64,000 bases of DNA from Dysidea avara. Its lineage: Eukaryota; Porifera; Demospongiae; Dictyoceratida; Dysideidae. The notes beneath the pieces are model-generated. The model ran no database searches and was not told the origin of the DNA. It saw only the letters and a program-made list of their open reading frames with translations. Positions 34,601-46,700 of this stretch are shown here, in pieces. Position numbers and translations under genes: made by a program. Position 1 is the first letter of the stretch; each line of letters begins with the position of its first letter. The stretch is from NCBI RefSeq assembly GCF_963678975.1, contig NC_089277.1:24130672-24194671 (forward strand), in the 5' to 3' direction.

Positions 34601-37600
34601 AGCGCATGAGCCTTAAAATTAGAGTCTATGGTAGGACAAAACTCAAGTAAAATTTGTGCTTGGGAAATTTACGATGTTTCTTTAAAATGCCGACGAATTA
34701 TGCATGTCTTGGACCTATCACCATGTTAACACACCATAATAGAACAGCCATTAATTGCATTTAGTCCAATAGTCACCAAAGGATAACAGTTCAATTAGAC
34801 CTAGATGTGCGATGTTTATAATTTGAAACTTCTAGCAAAATAAAAGGTGAAAATGAAAGTATTGCTATATAGAAAAATATATATATAATGCAAAATAGAC
34901 TGATCCATAACGTTATTACTTTACTTACAGCTGAATGCTTGCAATCAGTGCTCCACTAAATCCTAACATTGCCATGTAATCTATTATACCGATTTTTCCT
35001 TTAATTAGAAACTCTTCACCCACAAGACTGATACTTATTGCTAGAGCAGCGAGGATGCACAGAACATCTCCAAGTAGATGATTATCCCCTGTCAATCACA
35101 CATGAATGTGTTATTAGAGATCACTACTGAAACAAGGAAGATCACTAAATAAAGTGGAAATTTAATCTCCATTCTGGTTTATTTCATAGATACAGTGAGA
35201 ATTAAATTTGCCTTCAAGTGATGATTTCTGTTTTAGTACTTTTATTGTAATGTTTTTATACCTCTTGGCCACAATTTCAAAGATATGGACCCTTTAAAAA
35301 CCAAACACCAGTGGTAGGCCTTTAAAAATTACGGTGGCATAATTTTGGTATAATTTCGAGTATAATAGGCTAAAGTATCAAGCATTATGCCTAGGCCTGA
35401 GTCAAATATGCTCAAAGTTTGCCCAAAATGCTTTCAGAAATTTTCTCCTACTATACATGCTTCTCAGGTGATCCCTATTCATCTAGGTTAACAGCATTTC
35501 TTACAATTATCTTGGGTCATTTTAATCAGTGAATGCTCTATTAAAGTATTTCACTACATACTGACTGTTCTATTAGAGAGTATCAGTCTAATGAGCTATG
35601 TACAATGCATTTGAGTGCTCTATTGCAGTGTTGAGTTTCCACTGACTGCTCTATTAGGGAGTATCGATCTATTTTCATGGAATTAAGTTCCACAGTTTGA
35701 AATATCCACCCAATATGCTAGCATTATGCTAGCATAGCACTCCAGTCTATTGTGTTTTTATTATGCCGGCATATTTGGTGCTGGCCTAATTATTACGGCA
35801 TAATATAACACATAATTATTGCATTTCATATCAAAAATGTATAATGTTATTATTTTTAGCTGAGTATTCACAATATACAGAAATAAAATTGAAAATTCTA
35901 ACAGAGCAGTCACTTACTCCATGCAGGAAATACTCTAATAAAACAGTCAACTCTTTGAGCATTATCTTGATTTTGAAAGCATAATAATTATTTTGAGCAT
36001 AATAGGCACATTGCTCTAAAGTATAATAGATTATTTTCAAACTAGAATTGGCTCAAGCTTACCAGGGTTTGGTAATAGGGAGGTTCCACTATATACACGG
36101 ATATGTGATACATTTATTGAAGATACCACCTTATTTAAATGGTACAATACAGTACGTATACAAACACAGCTATTAACCTCCACTATTATTATCACTTTTT
36201 GATTTCAAATCTTCAATGATCAAAACTACCATACCCACAGTGCTGATAAGCATTGCAATGTAGTGAACAAGCTTGTATCTTGTTTTCACCAAGAAGACGG
36301 ACAGAATAACAACCCACACGACATTAGCACCATTAACAATAACCTGTAAAGTGCAAATAGAGCGATGGATTATGTTGTTTGTGTGGCACATTATCATATG
36401 TACGCGCACACATAATATTATTACCCTGTACTTGTGTATATACACACATACAGATGTAGTGTATACCTATACACATGTACATACATACAGACGTACACAC
36501 ATCAGGGAGGAATTCTATAAAGAGGTTCTCAGTGGTAGTAGGGTTCAGAAGCAGGGGTTGATACTGACAAGGTTTTTAATTTTATTATGCTTGAAGTTTG
36601 ATGTTTAAAACTTACTATACACAATAGTTTTGGTCTACTCATCCTAACTACTATCATCTAATGCCATCATTTTCTGAGTGGTTTTTGAACTTCTGTGATG
36701 CAGAAATACAATGGTGTCTTGACTAGCATATCAATTTTACCAGAATATTAGAACAGATATACTTAGCTATGTGGTAAGTATGCATTCCGTTCACACTACT
36801 CATCAAACCATGTTCGGACAGTTCGATTAAAACATCAGTGCTTTCCAAATCCTATATAGCTAATCTTGTAAGAAACTTAAAAGCCAATGTGACTTAATTT
36901 AGTGCTAAAACATATCTGAATGAAAAACCTTCTTCCTAGCTATACCGGCTCACTGAATCTACAAAATAAATTGTAGCTGGGCTACTATAGCTAGACTAGT
37001 TATGTAGTTGGATAAATTATCAATGTGTATCGTACTGAATCCTTACTATGGTTAACCAGCATTACAGTAGCTAGCTAGCTAGCTATAGCTCACCATGATT
37101 CTAATCAACTCATTTGTCCTTCATTATACCATCACATCTTCTGTTTGTTTTGCACATAGTCTCGGAAGGTTTACTATTAACTATACTATTGACTAAATGA
37201 TGGGCATTAATTAGAAGTTTAAACTTGGTCTGTGATCCTCAAGTTTTGCTATGAGGAAAAGTGATATTATCAGTTAGCTGATGAGTATTGGTGAGTATAA
37301 TTCGTGTGTTATTCCCTATGGGGTGGTTTAGTTGTAGTTAAGGAAGAATCAGTATAATGCTAGCTAACAGTAGTTGCCCAATGGCGGGACAGCTGTTCTG
37401 AAGTAAGGCAAACCAAAGGGGTTTCTGGAAACCTCGGAAACCCTCCTAAAACTGCTCCTGCACATGCATACACACATACATATGATGCATATATTATACA
37501 TACATAAATACAAACATACATATGTATGTACATACCTACGTACATACATACATGCATATGTCCATTAATGCACACACACACACAAAGCAAAGCCTCTGGA

Positions 37601-40600
37601 AGCCATGTGCAACACAGCTACCTGTATTGCTATCTAGCAAACCAGCACTGGGATGCCTGTGCACCATTCAGCCCTGCAGGTACTTGAGTTTTGTGCAGGA
37701 AAGTCCTCCTGGACAGGACTACTAACCCACAAGAGAACTGTGTAGGTCTCATGGATAGAGGCTGCAGAAGCTGAAATTCCACAATGACCCCAAGCAGGAC
37801 AAGGACAGTTGGGAAATTTCTTTCATAGTTTAACATGAAGTATCCATTGATAGTACAACTGGGTGGGGCTGCTTCCCCAGTTAACACCAGGTCACCAGAT
37901 CCCAACACACCTGCACACACATGCACTCGTACATGTTTAATCATTGTTGGTCCAGACCAATTGATATGTACATACTCATGAGTTGAAGCTGAATAAGAAG
38001 CATCAGGACTTGCGCCATACAACAGGAAATTTTGACGGATGAAAAAGTTGACTAATCTGACGAATCGGTAAAATTCATCAACTTTTCATTCATCGAAATG
38101 TCAATTAGTGCCTCTATTTAGGTTTATAATTTCTTGGTCTTCATCAGCATTTAATTCTGTCATCAAAGCTGATGAAGTGTAGATTTATCAAAGTTTCTAG
38201 CCAACGAATAAACAATGTACATTTGAAACAGTCTGTATAAAAAAGTGCTATGAGATTCAAAACCTTGTTTTCAGCCACCATCACTTTTGGAATTCACATG
38301 AGCAAGACTGCCCTGCTACTACAACCTGTACACACCATATACCTTTATTCTTGATATAGATAGGAAATGCATGACAGCTTGTTATGCAGTATTGTGCTAG
38401 TATGGATGTATAATGCATGCATTTATGTGAATGTTCTTGCTATGGTGAGTTAGGACATTAGGCTTGAGCCAAAATATTATGCCTTGAAATTGGCCTAAAA
38501 GTAGCTTTGTGTTTTTGACAACTGAAAAATCAAACCTGCTGTACTAGAATTACACAAAAAATACTTTTAAAATCAAGATTATACGCTAGACCTAACTTCA
38601 ACCTTTTTGTATCCCAATACATCATGCACCATCATAATCTAATGAAAGATTCCTTACTGTGTTACTTGTAACTGTGGTGTACTTCAATGATAAATTCTGC
38701 AAGTAAACTCCTTGTACATCGGAAACTCCTAATATAATAAATTTCCACCAGTTTGCTTTGATCTTTGCTACAAAGTTTCTCTGCAGAGCCATGTATGGTC
38801 CACAGGTTACAGTGAGTACAAAGTAAACACCAGCAGCCAATGTAGTAGATATGTCCTTCCCTGTGTGGTTGTCTAGTAGAGTAACGAATACTCCAAATCC
38901 AGTCCAAAATAATGACAATATCTGACCAGCCACCAGAACATAAAAGAAGTACCTACATATGTGTAAAAGTTAAAAGATTTAGACTTAATTAATGCAAGTA
39001 TACTCAGTAAATAGTATTAAAGATAAAAATAATACAGTCATCCTATAATATTTTTGTTATTATTATAATCATTTCAAACTTAATATGTATTGTCCATTTA
39101 GCTACCATAAAACTTAAAGCTATCATGATTAAATTTTATGTGTAGCTGATCTTGCTACTGTATGTAGCCGGTGTTGGGGAAATTACTTTTTAAATGTAAC
39201 TAGTTCTATATTACACAATTACTTGCAACAGAACACTATTTAGTTACAGTAACATATTACCCATAAAATAAAGTAGCTATAATAATATATTACTTTGTGT
39301 CCACGGCCTTAAGCTGTTACATGTGCAACTACTACCTTATCACGTGACATGATTGCATTGTTGGACAATGTGCAAATCTTGGTTAAAAGTAAGAAGCTGA
39401 TGAATAAGCTTCATTCAGTAGGCTTCATAACTTCTTTCTGGCTAGGCGTTGCTCAGTGGATCACTAACGAGATTAGTAACTTCGTTACTTGTAGTAATAA
39501 TATTAGACTCGTTACAGTAACTTCATTACTTAGATAACGCGTTACATTTGTAAGTAAAGTAGCTTGAGTTGTATTACCTGTTTTATGGTGTATTTCGTTA
39601 CATTACTTAGTTACCACAAAAGTAATACGTAAGTATTACATAACGTGTTACATAAGTAACGTGTTACCCCCAACACTGATGTAGCTATACGTACATGCAG
39701 TATTTTCTTATGGAAATGATATAAATGCATAACAGAAAATACTGATGATTCCTGTTACAAATGCAGGAAAGCCATCACATGCTACCATGAATCATACCTA
39801 TCAATATTATTTCTCACCAACGAAATTGTTGGGATTTGACATTTTTAAATGGCAGTGGATACTGAACTGAAAGTCGGTTCAGTAATGTACCGGCTATTGA
39901 ACCGACAGTAAAACTTAGACAGAAGGTTGCTGAAACGAAAAAAGCCTGGACTTCCAGTGTGTTAGGCCTGGCTGAACCCAACCTTAACCAGTGGCAGATC
40001 TAGGAATTTTCAGAGGGGGTTTCAGGTTCAGGAAGTTTTCAATAGCTGTGATCCCACTTAGCTATAATCTATGCACTTAGCTATAGTCCAGCTGGAGTTG
40101 TTAACTCAGCCTTATAGCTCAGTGGCCTATAGCTACATAGATATATAGTGAATCATAAAAAATCACTCCAAAACACTGTTTCATAGTTGATCCAGGCCTT
40201 CACAGAAAGCTTTCAAGCAAAAACGACAATCATTTTAGAGGCGCTTAACACGCTTCAACGCCGTAATGCCATTTTAGTGGTTTCAAAGGCAAAAGTATGA
40301 TGTTTGGCCAGTAGAAAAGGTCCCAATGTGATATACCATGCATAGCTGTTGGTGATTTTATAACTCACATGAATCGTAAATAAGTTAGGGGCACGTGCAC
40401 TTTTTCAGAGGCGGTTTCATCTGAAACCATTGTAATCCCCCTGCCACTGTTAACCCTAATGTTAATTTGAGGTTTGCCTGTTAAGCATAATGATATCCTT
40501 CACTGTCTGTATAAGGTAAGTATTTGGTAAGCTCAAGGCGAGCTAGGGTTGGAGTGACTAATGTGTTTGATACTAGAGTAGTTTGTGTTATTCGCAAAAA

Positions 40601-42250
40601 AATAAAAACTTTCACTTTAAAAATCAAATTCTCCACCCATGGGGGCACATCTAGTGGTCAAATCCCCATGTGGCTTGGTTACCAAGAGTCTCCTATAATT
40701 ATGAGCTCTAGTTTATACAATACACTGTTTAGTGTACCTACCCTGTATGTAGTTACGTATAGCAAGTAAAAATGGAAAAAAAAATTGAATGGTCAAATTT
40801 CCCACCTCTTGGCCTATTACGAGCTCTTGGCCTCAGCGCTAAAACACAGAAACTGGTAAACAAGTACCTTGCATGTGTATGTTTAGTTGATATCACAATG
40901 GTATTTTTTTTCTTTTTTGGCATACTATATTTTTAGCTGATATTTGCAGCGAGCCACGAGACTAACATACAGGAGATTGCTTCTCTCATGCATCCCCTTC
41001 ATGTATGTAGGAGCTAAAATACAGTATATACCTCAACAAAAATATCCTTGATATCAATTTCACAGTACAGTTATACATATGCAAGGTACTTGTTTACGAG
41101 TTTCTGTGCTTTAGCATCAATGTATTTCTTGCAGAAGCACAAATCTACTGGTGGGTACTACATAAGAAATGGAAGGCTTCCGAAAATACTGCTAAAAATT
41201 GTAAGGTTCATACTCCCTCTATGCTAAAGATATCAAACCCATTTTTGGTTTTTGGTAATTAATGAATACAGGACACAGCTATATATAAATATTGGATGTT
41301 GTTATCTGGTAGTAAATACGATGTTCGAAAATGGATAGACGGATAATTTTGTTTGAACATTGTATTTATCAGACCAAGCATACTAATAACTGCAGCTCTC
41401 ATGCTATTAATCCTACATACCTGATTATTGGAGGATAATTGCTGCTTAGTGTAGGCTACTTTGTGGTATAATAATCTAAGCTGCTGGATTTCCATGAAGT
41501 GAGTGGCAACTGTGTACATGTTCAAAAATCATATCGCCCGATAATTGATAGTTCACTCTACTTCTTAATGAATATGGAAATAAAGAGGACATATGACACA
41601 TGTAAAAGCAGTGCGCATGTATGGATACCGTACTGTATTTTGACTCATCATTTATGGGCTTGGAAGACTGTTTACTATTACTAGTTATTCTTTGGTGGTA
41701 CCCATTTTGTTTCAGTTTCACTTTGAGGTACCCATTTTGTTTCAGTTTCACTTTGAGGTTGTATTTTCTACAAACTAGTTGGTAGTGGACTGGGCCTAAC
41801 AAATGCACATTGCACGGTCAGTATAGACTTGAAAATCTGCAGCCAATGGCTACATCAAAATTACAATACTTTATAGTCATGATTAGATACTACCAGGGCT
41901 ATGAGAAGCCGGCCGGGGCACCGCTCAGGTGATGTCGGATTGTAGGTACTGTATTATACGCCGTACAGCATCATGTGCAGTGCCAGTAGACCACGTGTAG
42001 CTACGCCTACGGGGTTTATTTAGTGGTATCATAATGGATAGCTTCACTTTAATCATAGATTATACATTATAGGGGACTATGCTTTAATCTACTGCTGGCG
42101 TGGTAGGCCGGTTTCGGCTGTGCTAAATTACTGAAGGGGCGCGTGACTTCGAACAGTGACGAAACAGCCATTCATGGCCAATTAACATACAATGCGCAAA
42201 ATAACAACATACACTACTTGATTGTTGATTATCCTTGTCCTTGTTGACAT
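28607..42250 (-). CDS. SLC35F1/F2-like solute carrier, paralog 2 (7 exons, 367 aa)
   Basis: This is the second tandem copy. Exons in gene order: 42213-42250, 38658-38952, 36178-36343, 34929-35088, 30370-30422, 28922-29076, 28607-28843; total 1104 nt, GT-AG introns, phases identical to paralogs 1 and 3. The protein begins MSTRTRIINNQVV and enters TM1 as YVLVAGQILSLFWTGFG. ANWWKFIILGVSDVQGVYLQ and VINLSTLTSNVYSLLFAIFL are the family motifs. Exon 4 has lost one acidic residue found in the other two copies (FLIKGKIGI against FLIKEEIGI). The NHT sequon between TM1 and TM2 is kept. The tail ends FSERKSLIGISS, again an ExxxLI di-leucine signal. Intron 6 is only 78 bp while intron 4 is 4.5 kb and full of repeats. 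The frame is fully open, so the gene appears functional. Substrate unknown; membrane location probably endosomal/lysosomal or plasma membrane. Confidence 0.85.
29481..30067. mobile_element. ~587-bp foldback element, TATATGTGAC ends
   Basis: TATATGTGACTAGATCTGGG, then AAAACTGGTCTTATTGCC, at the left is mirrored at the right (GGCAATAAGACCGGTTTTCC, then CAGACTGGGTCACATATA). The arms are about 38 bp with few mismatches. The ends resemble those of 11953-12214. It lies in intron 5 of gene 2. Confidence 0.7.
31000..31425. repeat. Degenerate tandem minisatellite, ~34-36-bp units
   Basis: Eight or nine units of the form GTTCAGCTACA, a short spacer, then AAGTCACCCTGTAGAGA follow one another with substitutions and small indels. 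The units are too diverged and closely packed for a CRISPR-like array, and the host is eukaryotic. It lies in intron 4 of gene 2. Confidence 0.75.
31609..32514. mobile_element. hAT-like element, ~906 bp, AGTGCTGGGYGATATAG ends
   Basis: AGTGCTGGGTGATATAG at the left and CTATATCGCCCAGCACT at the right are inverted. The flanking octamers TAAACTAT and AAAACTAC agree at six of eight positions, consistent with an old 8-bp duplication. The inner ends carry ATGTCATGAT/ATCATGA words. Two dispersed palindromic motifs are inside at 32133-32186. No transposase frame remains. Confidence 0.65.
32516..34928. other. Intron 4 of transporter gene 2 (left part), no gene seen
   Basis: No exon or clear element was found here. 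One copy of the dispersed motif (AATACTCTAATGGAACAGTC) is at 33709-33730. CCTGGGGGCATGCTCCCAG at about 33798 is a short palindrome. The + strand open frames at 33008-33369 lack any recognisable domain. Confidence 0.35.
35330..36065. repeat. GCATAAT-rich repeat cluster carrying several palindromic motifs
   Basis: It contains many AGCATAAT/ATTATGCC words (about 35335-35420, 35715-35800, 35955-36030) and at least six copies of the dispersed CTCTATTAGAG-type motif (35530-35588, 35613-35670, 35899-35952). The composition resembles the well-delimited hAT-like element at 54099-54546, so this is likely one or two older members of that family. It lies in intron 3 of gene 2. Confidence 0.5.
36420..36510. 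repeat. TA/CA-rich simple sequence
   Basis: It is composed of alternating TACA/CATA words with no unit conserved over more than a few copies. It lies next to exon 3 of gene 2, in intron 2. Confidence 0.5.
37450..37585. repeat. CATA/TACA and CA simple-sequence block
   Basis: Degenerate ACATACATA units are followed by a (CA) run at about 37570-37582, inside intron 2 of gene 2. Overlapping reading frames rich in Tyr, Val and Cys are artefacts. Confidence 0.7.
39169..39678. mobile_element. hAT-like MITE, ~510 bp, second member of the GTAAC-rich family
   Basis: It starts GGTGTTGGGGAAATTAC and ends CCCCCAACACTG, the reverse orientation of 11285-11773 with which it shares most of its length (for example GTCCACGGCCTTAAGCTGT and ATGATTGCATTGTTGGACAA). 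ATGTAGC is found on both sides (39162-39168 and 39679-39685), a near-complete 8-bp duplication. It lies in intron 1 of gene 2. Confidence 0.8.
39990..40449. mobile_element. ~460-bp insertion with AGTGGCAG/CTGCCACT ends, hAT-like
   Basis: AGTGGCAGATCTAGGAATTT at the left and CCCCCTGCCACTG at the right are short inverted ends. TTAACC occurs on both sides (39984-39989 and 40450-40455). The flanking sequence (GCTGAACCCAACC... and TTAAGCATAATGAT) recurs uninterrupted at 47676-47730, which acts as an empty site. It is non-coding. Confidence 0.65.
40838..41117. mobile_element. ~280-bp foldback element
   Basis: GCTAAAACACAGAAACTGGT, then AAACAAGTACCTTGCATGTG, at about 40839-40880 is mirrored by GCAAGGTACTTGTTTACGAG, then TTTCTGTGCTTTAGC, at about 41080-41115. 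The arms are about 42 bp and the loop has no frame. It lies in intron 1 of gene 2. Confidence 0.7.
41697..41756. repeat. Two perfect tandem copies of a 30-bp unit
   Basis: The unit starts GGTACCCATTTTGTTTCAGT and occurs twice back to back without a mismatch, so the duplication is recent. It lies in intron 1 of gene 2. Confidence 0.9.
42213..42250 (-). CDS. Coding exon 1 of transporter paralog 2
   Basis: A 38-nt exon encoding MSTRTRIINNQV plus two bases of a Val codon completed by exon 2. The donor is GTATGT, as in the other two paralogs. The basic, Asn-rich N-terminus matches paralog 1 (RKINNKV against RIINNQV), which supports homology of the starts. Confidence 0.75.
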
Positions 42251-43707
42251 CATATCAGTGGACCATCATACCATTGAACTGATAAAGACGCGATCGATAC
42301 TGCATGATTTAGCTGAGACCCTGGAACCGCAATGTTAAATCCAAAATTATCGTGAAATCTTTAAATCTTAGTCAGAGGAAGAATTCTTATCATGTAGCTA
42401 TAACCATTATGCAAATAATTATGGTAACTAGCTGCTCCGGATCCATCAGAGCATCCCAATAACTGACTCTTATCTATGTGATTTGTAATGTTTTTCCTTA
42501 CCTGAACATATCAGTTTGTAACTGTGTTTTCAGTAATCCTAATCATAATCATAACCAAGAGCTGTCCATGGCCATATACAGTTCTACATCCTTGCAGAGT
42601 ACCTCCCTAATTAACTCAGCTGTACATTCACTTCTCTAGCTAATTGGAAAGGATGGTACCAAAAAGCTATATAACCGAAGTTTCACACATACAAAACACA
42701 TAACTAACTGACAAGCAAATAATCATACAACAGCACACAAACACACCACACAAATGAAGATGCATGAAAGCACTGACAACGCACATTCAAAACAAAAGTT
42801 ACGGAAGAATAACACAGCAGTGACAAAAAATATAACGTTTTATAGCATGACAAAAAGCATTACAATTTGACGTGTTGAATGGAATTTTGTTCCAGATAAA
42901 CTGATGGTGTAGTTATTGCAAGAATAGCTACCAGAGAGAAATTAATCAGAGAATAATAATAATAAAAAAGGAATGTTGTTGCCTGGTGCAAGAGGACACT
43001 AAAGGAGCAAAATCATTACATTATGAATAAAGCTTTCAGATGGTCTTATTCCTCAAAAGTAATCAGCACATCTCAAAGTTCTAAAGGAGTTTGGCACAAA
43101 ATTCTGCTGAGTAGAACATTGCTATATTGTCTTGTCTTTGTTTTGTGTGAATGTGTGCCTGCAGTGCTGTATAGATGCATTTGATGGTGTATCAATGCTA
43201 ATCACATACATGCACTGAATTAGATATTATAGCTGTAGCTACATACAGTATACCAACTATAGATACACAGCGTATTTCCATTCATTAGTGTAAGCATATG
43301 TTTGTGTGGCAAAAAAATATTAAAATACAAGATTACTGCACAATACAAACTGGCAAAATTGATTTAACTAAAGTGGACAGCAATGATGTAACTATATCAG
43401 TATAGAATACATGATGGACATGTTGGCAGGCATGACTTCTAGTACATATGCTACATGTGATATACACATCAGGTGCATACCAATAATACCAACTTTTGAC
43501 ATGTAGTATGTTTCCTTTACTTCTACATAGGTAAGATGTATAAACATGATGTACCTAACACATGCCGATATCAATATAGTTTTCAGGTCAAATGTACAAC
43601 ATACTGTCATGCCTATAGTATACACAAATGCCTTATTTTACCTCCTATTTACACAGTGATTAAAAATATATTAAAATGTCAAGGCATAACCAAGACACTA
43701 ATAAACA
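42251..43707. other. Intergenic between transporter genes 2 and 3, including gene 2 promoter region
   Basis: About 1.46 kb separates the gene 2 start from the gene 3 stop. The first 95 bp align with the 5' flank of paralog 1 (GAGACCCTGGAACCG against TAGAGCCCTGGAACAC). The remainder is AT-rich and shows no gene or clear element. Confidence 0.4.
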
Positions 43708-46700
43708 TTAGTTATTGACTTTCAATAATGGTGTTTTATCATCGTTAAATGAATAACCAGTTTCTGATTCACTTAAGGTTGGTGGTGGTGGTTCTTGCTC
43801 TGGTGCAGGACAACATCTCCACTCACAGAATAGTGAGTGTCCATAGTTGTACCAGTAGCCAATACTGAACACTGACTGGTCTGTACCTCCTTCAGGTACT
43901 GATATAATATTGTATAGGATCAGTCCAAACATGATCACCACAAATCCTCCAATGTAGAAGGCTGAAAACTGTACAAAAATAACCCAACAAAATCAGTTCT
44001 GATAGCAAATAAAGAACATATAGGTACACATGTACACATTTTGAAGAAAGCTACACACATATACTACATTTACACTCTAATAATTGATTTGACCACCTCA
44101 GATATAAACTGCATACATTTCACTACTTTTCATTACCACACTATTATCTACAGTGTTCAAGAAGTTGGTTACCAAAGCTTAAGCCTACGTTACAGTGAGT
44201 AGTTTTGGAATTAAAGCACAATAGGAAACTCAAAGAAGGGTTTATATAATAGCTAGACATCAAAACACAAGGTACTACAGAATTTAGGGCCCTGTGTTGT
44301 GGTGCACGAGCGAAGCGAGGGTGCTACTACAGGGCCTGAGGGTTTCTAAATTTCATGAAACCCTGTGTTTCGATGTCTAACTACATGTAATTTAAACCAC
44401 AGCTCATCATTGTATCTTCACTGCTGCTTGTTATCTTCACAGCTGCTTGTGACATGAGAAATGTAGCATTCATTGTAGAAACAAGCACTTGTAACTTGTA
44501 ATGGCACTTACTATTCAGTTAAATGCCCATGCCCATGTATGGGTGTTATCCGAAATTATGTCACAGACATAAAATGGCCGCTGTAGTGTGGGGATGTTCA
44601 TAAAATTTGTATGGGCGACTATTAGAAGAAAATTTTTGAACGGCAATATCTCAGCCAAGAAGGAAGATATCAACTGTAACTAGCAGGTATGGCTATATAA
44701 GACATTACAATAATTACGTAAAAGCGATTTTTGGTTGGTTTTCAAAACAACGCTAGATTCCTACTCTTTCATCTAATTTATAACCATACCTGCCGGTTAG
44801 AGCTCGATATCTTCCGTCTTGGCTGAGATATTGTAGTTCAAACAATTTCTCCCCATAGTTGCCCTAACAAATTTTAGCTACAGCGGCCATTTTATGTCTG
44901 TGACGTAATTTCAGATAAAGTTCATTGTCATTGCTACAGGCATGCAATTTCCCAGCGTGTTTTGTATCGCCCCAGAGACAGGGATCTATTGAGATATAAA
45001 CAAGGGATCTACAGGATGTAAGTAGCCAATGAAATTCACCTTGTTGTGGTCCAAACTGAAAATAAACCACAGATGCTCAAGATTCAGGTCATAAACATGG
45101 TGCAGAGTTAAAAGTTGATCCACCAAGGGATAGCTTTAGCCCTGTATACACTCGTGCTTAAGGTTGAAATAAAGAAATCTAGACAATGCATGCTGTTTAC
45201 ACAATAAAAATTATGGATGCTTTGATTGCTTCAGTTATCAGTGAAGACACTCAAACTTTCAATCATTGATAAATCATCAGATTTGCCTTCTTATGGAGTT
45301 TAAAACTATTTTTTGCTTCCATAAACTAAAGGGCACATGTGTTACAGGGGCTTGTTTATGATGTGGTAGAGATTAAGTTTAATATGACTTCGCTGAGCAG
45401 AAATCCATAATTTTGCATATTCTTCTAATTCCATTTTATTTTTCTGTGTTATGAAAATTTTACATAATATTTCCTTTGATGTCTGAGGTTACTAAATCCA
45501 ATAGAAATCTGTGGTGGGGTTACTAAATAACTAGTAACCTGTGGTCTCACTGGTGGTTGTTTACTACATTCATCAAACGATAATCAGCAAGGTCAAAAAC
45601 AAAATGCCCTTACTGTTAGCTTACTTTCTGGACAAGGCAGGCATAATTAGCATTCAGCACAAAGCACCAATGTCTGGCACGGTGCGGAGCTGACAAAATA
45701 AATTTGAAGGATAAATCTCGATGGTAGCACGCACAGTTTGCTTCTTAATAGCTTACTTTCTGGACCATACAAGTGTCACTCTAGCCAGGCATAGCAACTA
45801 CCGTATAGCGGGTTATTTTCGAAACAGAAATTTTCGCAGAATTTCAAAAGATTTTAATTTTGAAGAGTGCACATTTCGAAGTCCGGATGCATTTCAAATA
45901 AACGGAAATTCGTGTCACAAATTATGAAGATGCATGAATGTTTGCCAAAAACTGACTTACTGATGGAATAATCCAAAAAGAGTCTTGGGTGGAGTGAATT
46001 CACTGGCACGATCATGCTCGATCATAGCTATAGTCCTACCATAGATTCTAGAGCAGACGGCATCAATTCCCATTCTGGATCACCTGTTTTCTGGTTATTG
46101 GTACAGTAATGATACAGTTTACCCATTTTCATCAGCAATACTGAGCTAAAACTTGAGGAATACACGAACGAATTGCCGAAAGTCGGACAGTTGCTTTCAC
46201 TTGTGGGAATTTATTTTTGAAAAACAACCGGACTTGGGAATTTATTTTCGAAGAGGAGGGGAAATATCCGAAAATAAAAACCTTTCGAAAATTACCAGCT
46301 ATACGGTACTTGATACTGGCACTATTGTCACATAATGTTTGAATGTCACACCAGTACAGTGGCACTGACATAATCAACTCAACTTAATATCGGTTTCTAC
46401 GCCCCTCATACGATGTGGGTTGGCTACCCACAATTAATCACCTTGGCCTGCGGCCTTGGTAATTAAGTTTGCAGGTAGCCTCGCCCACATCGTCCTCAGG
46501 TCTCTAAATAGCATAGAAACCTTCTCGACCCATTCTAACTAATACATACATTCTTCTGTGTCATCTACATATGAGTGGACAGCCAAAGTTTCAGTCTTTT
46601 ATGAGAATAGTTTTGGAATTACAGTGCTGGACAGTTGGAACAGCAAGATATTTGATTTGTACAGTAACTACACGACCAGTAAATTACAGGCACTTAATTA

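Noticed and set aside
37630-38022. 130-codon - strand frame in intron 2 of gene 2
   Set aside because: No domain, signal or paralog seen, and it lies among repeats; treated as chance.
41476-41808. 110-codon - strand frame with an internal repeat (KVKLKQNGY)
   Set aside because: The peptide repeat merely reflects the 30-bp tandem duplication; no family resemblance.
44300-44345. GC-rich stem-loops considered as intrinsic bacterial terminators
   Set aside because: The surroundings are introns of a eukaryotic gene, there is no U tract, and the loops are part of larger hairpin repeats.
45721-46377. Frames reading RIAGYFR and RIAGNFR on opposite strands, considered as a duplicated small gene
   Set aside because: They are the two arms of one inverted-repeat element at 45799-46308.
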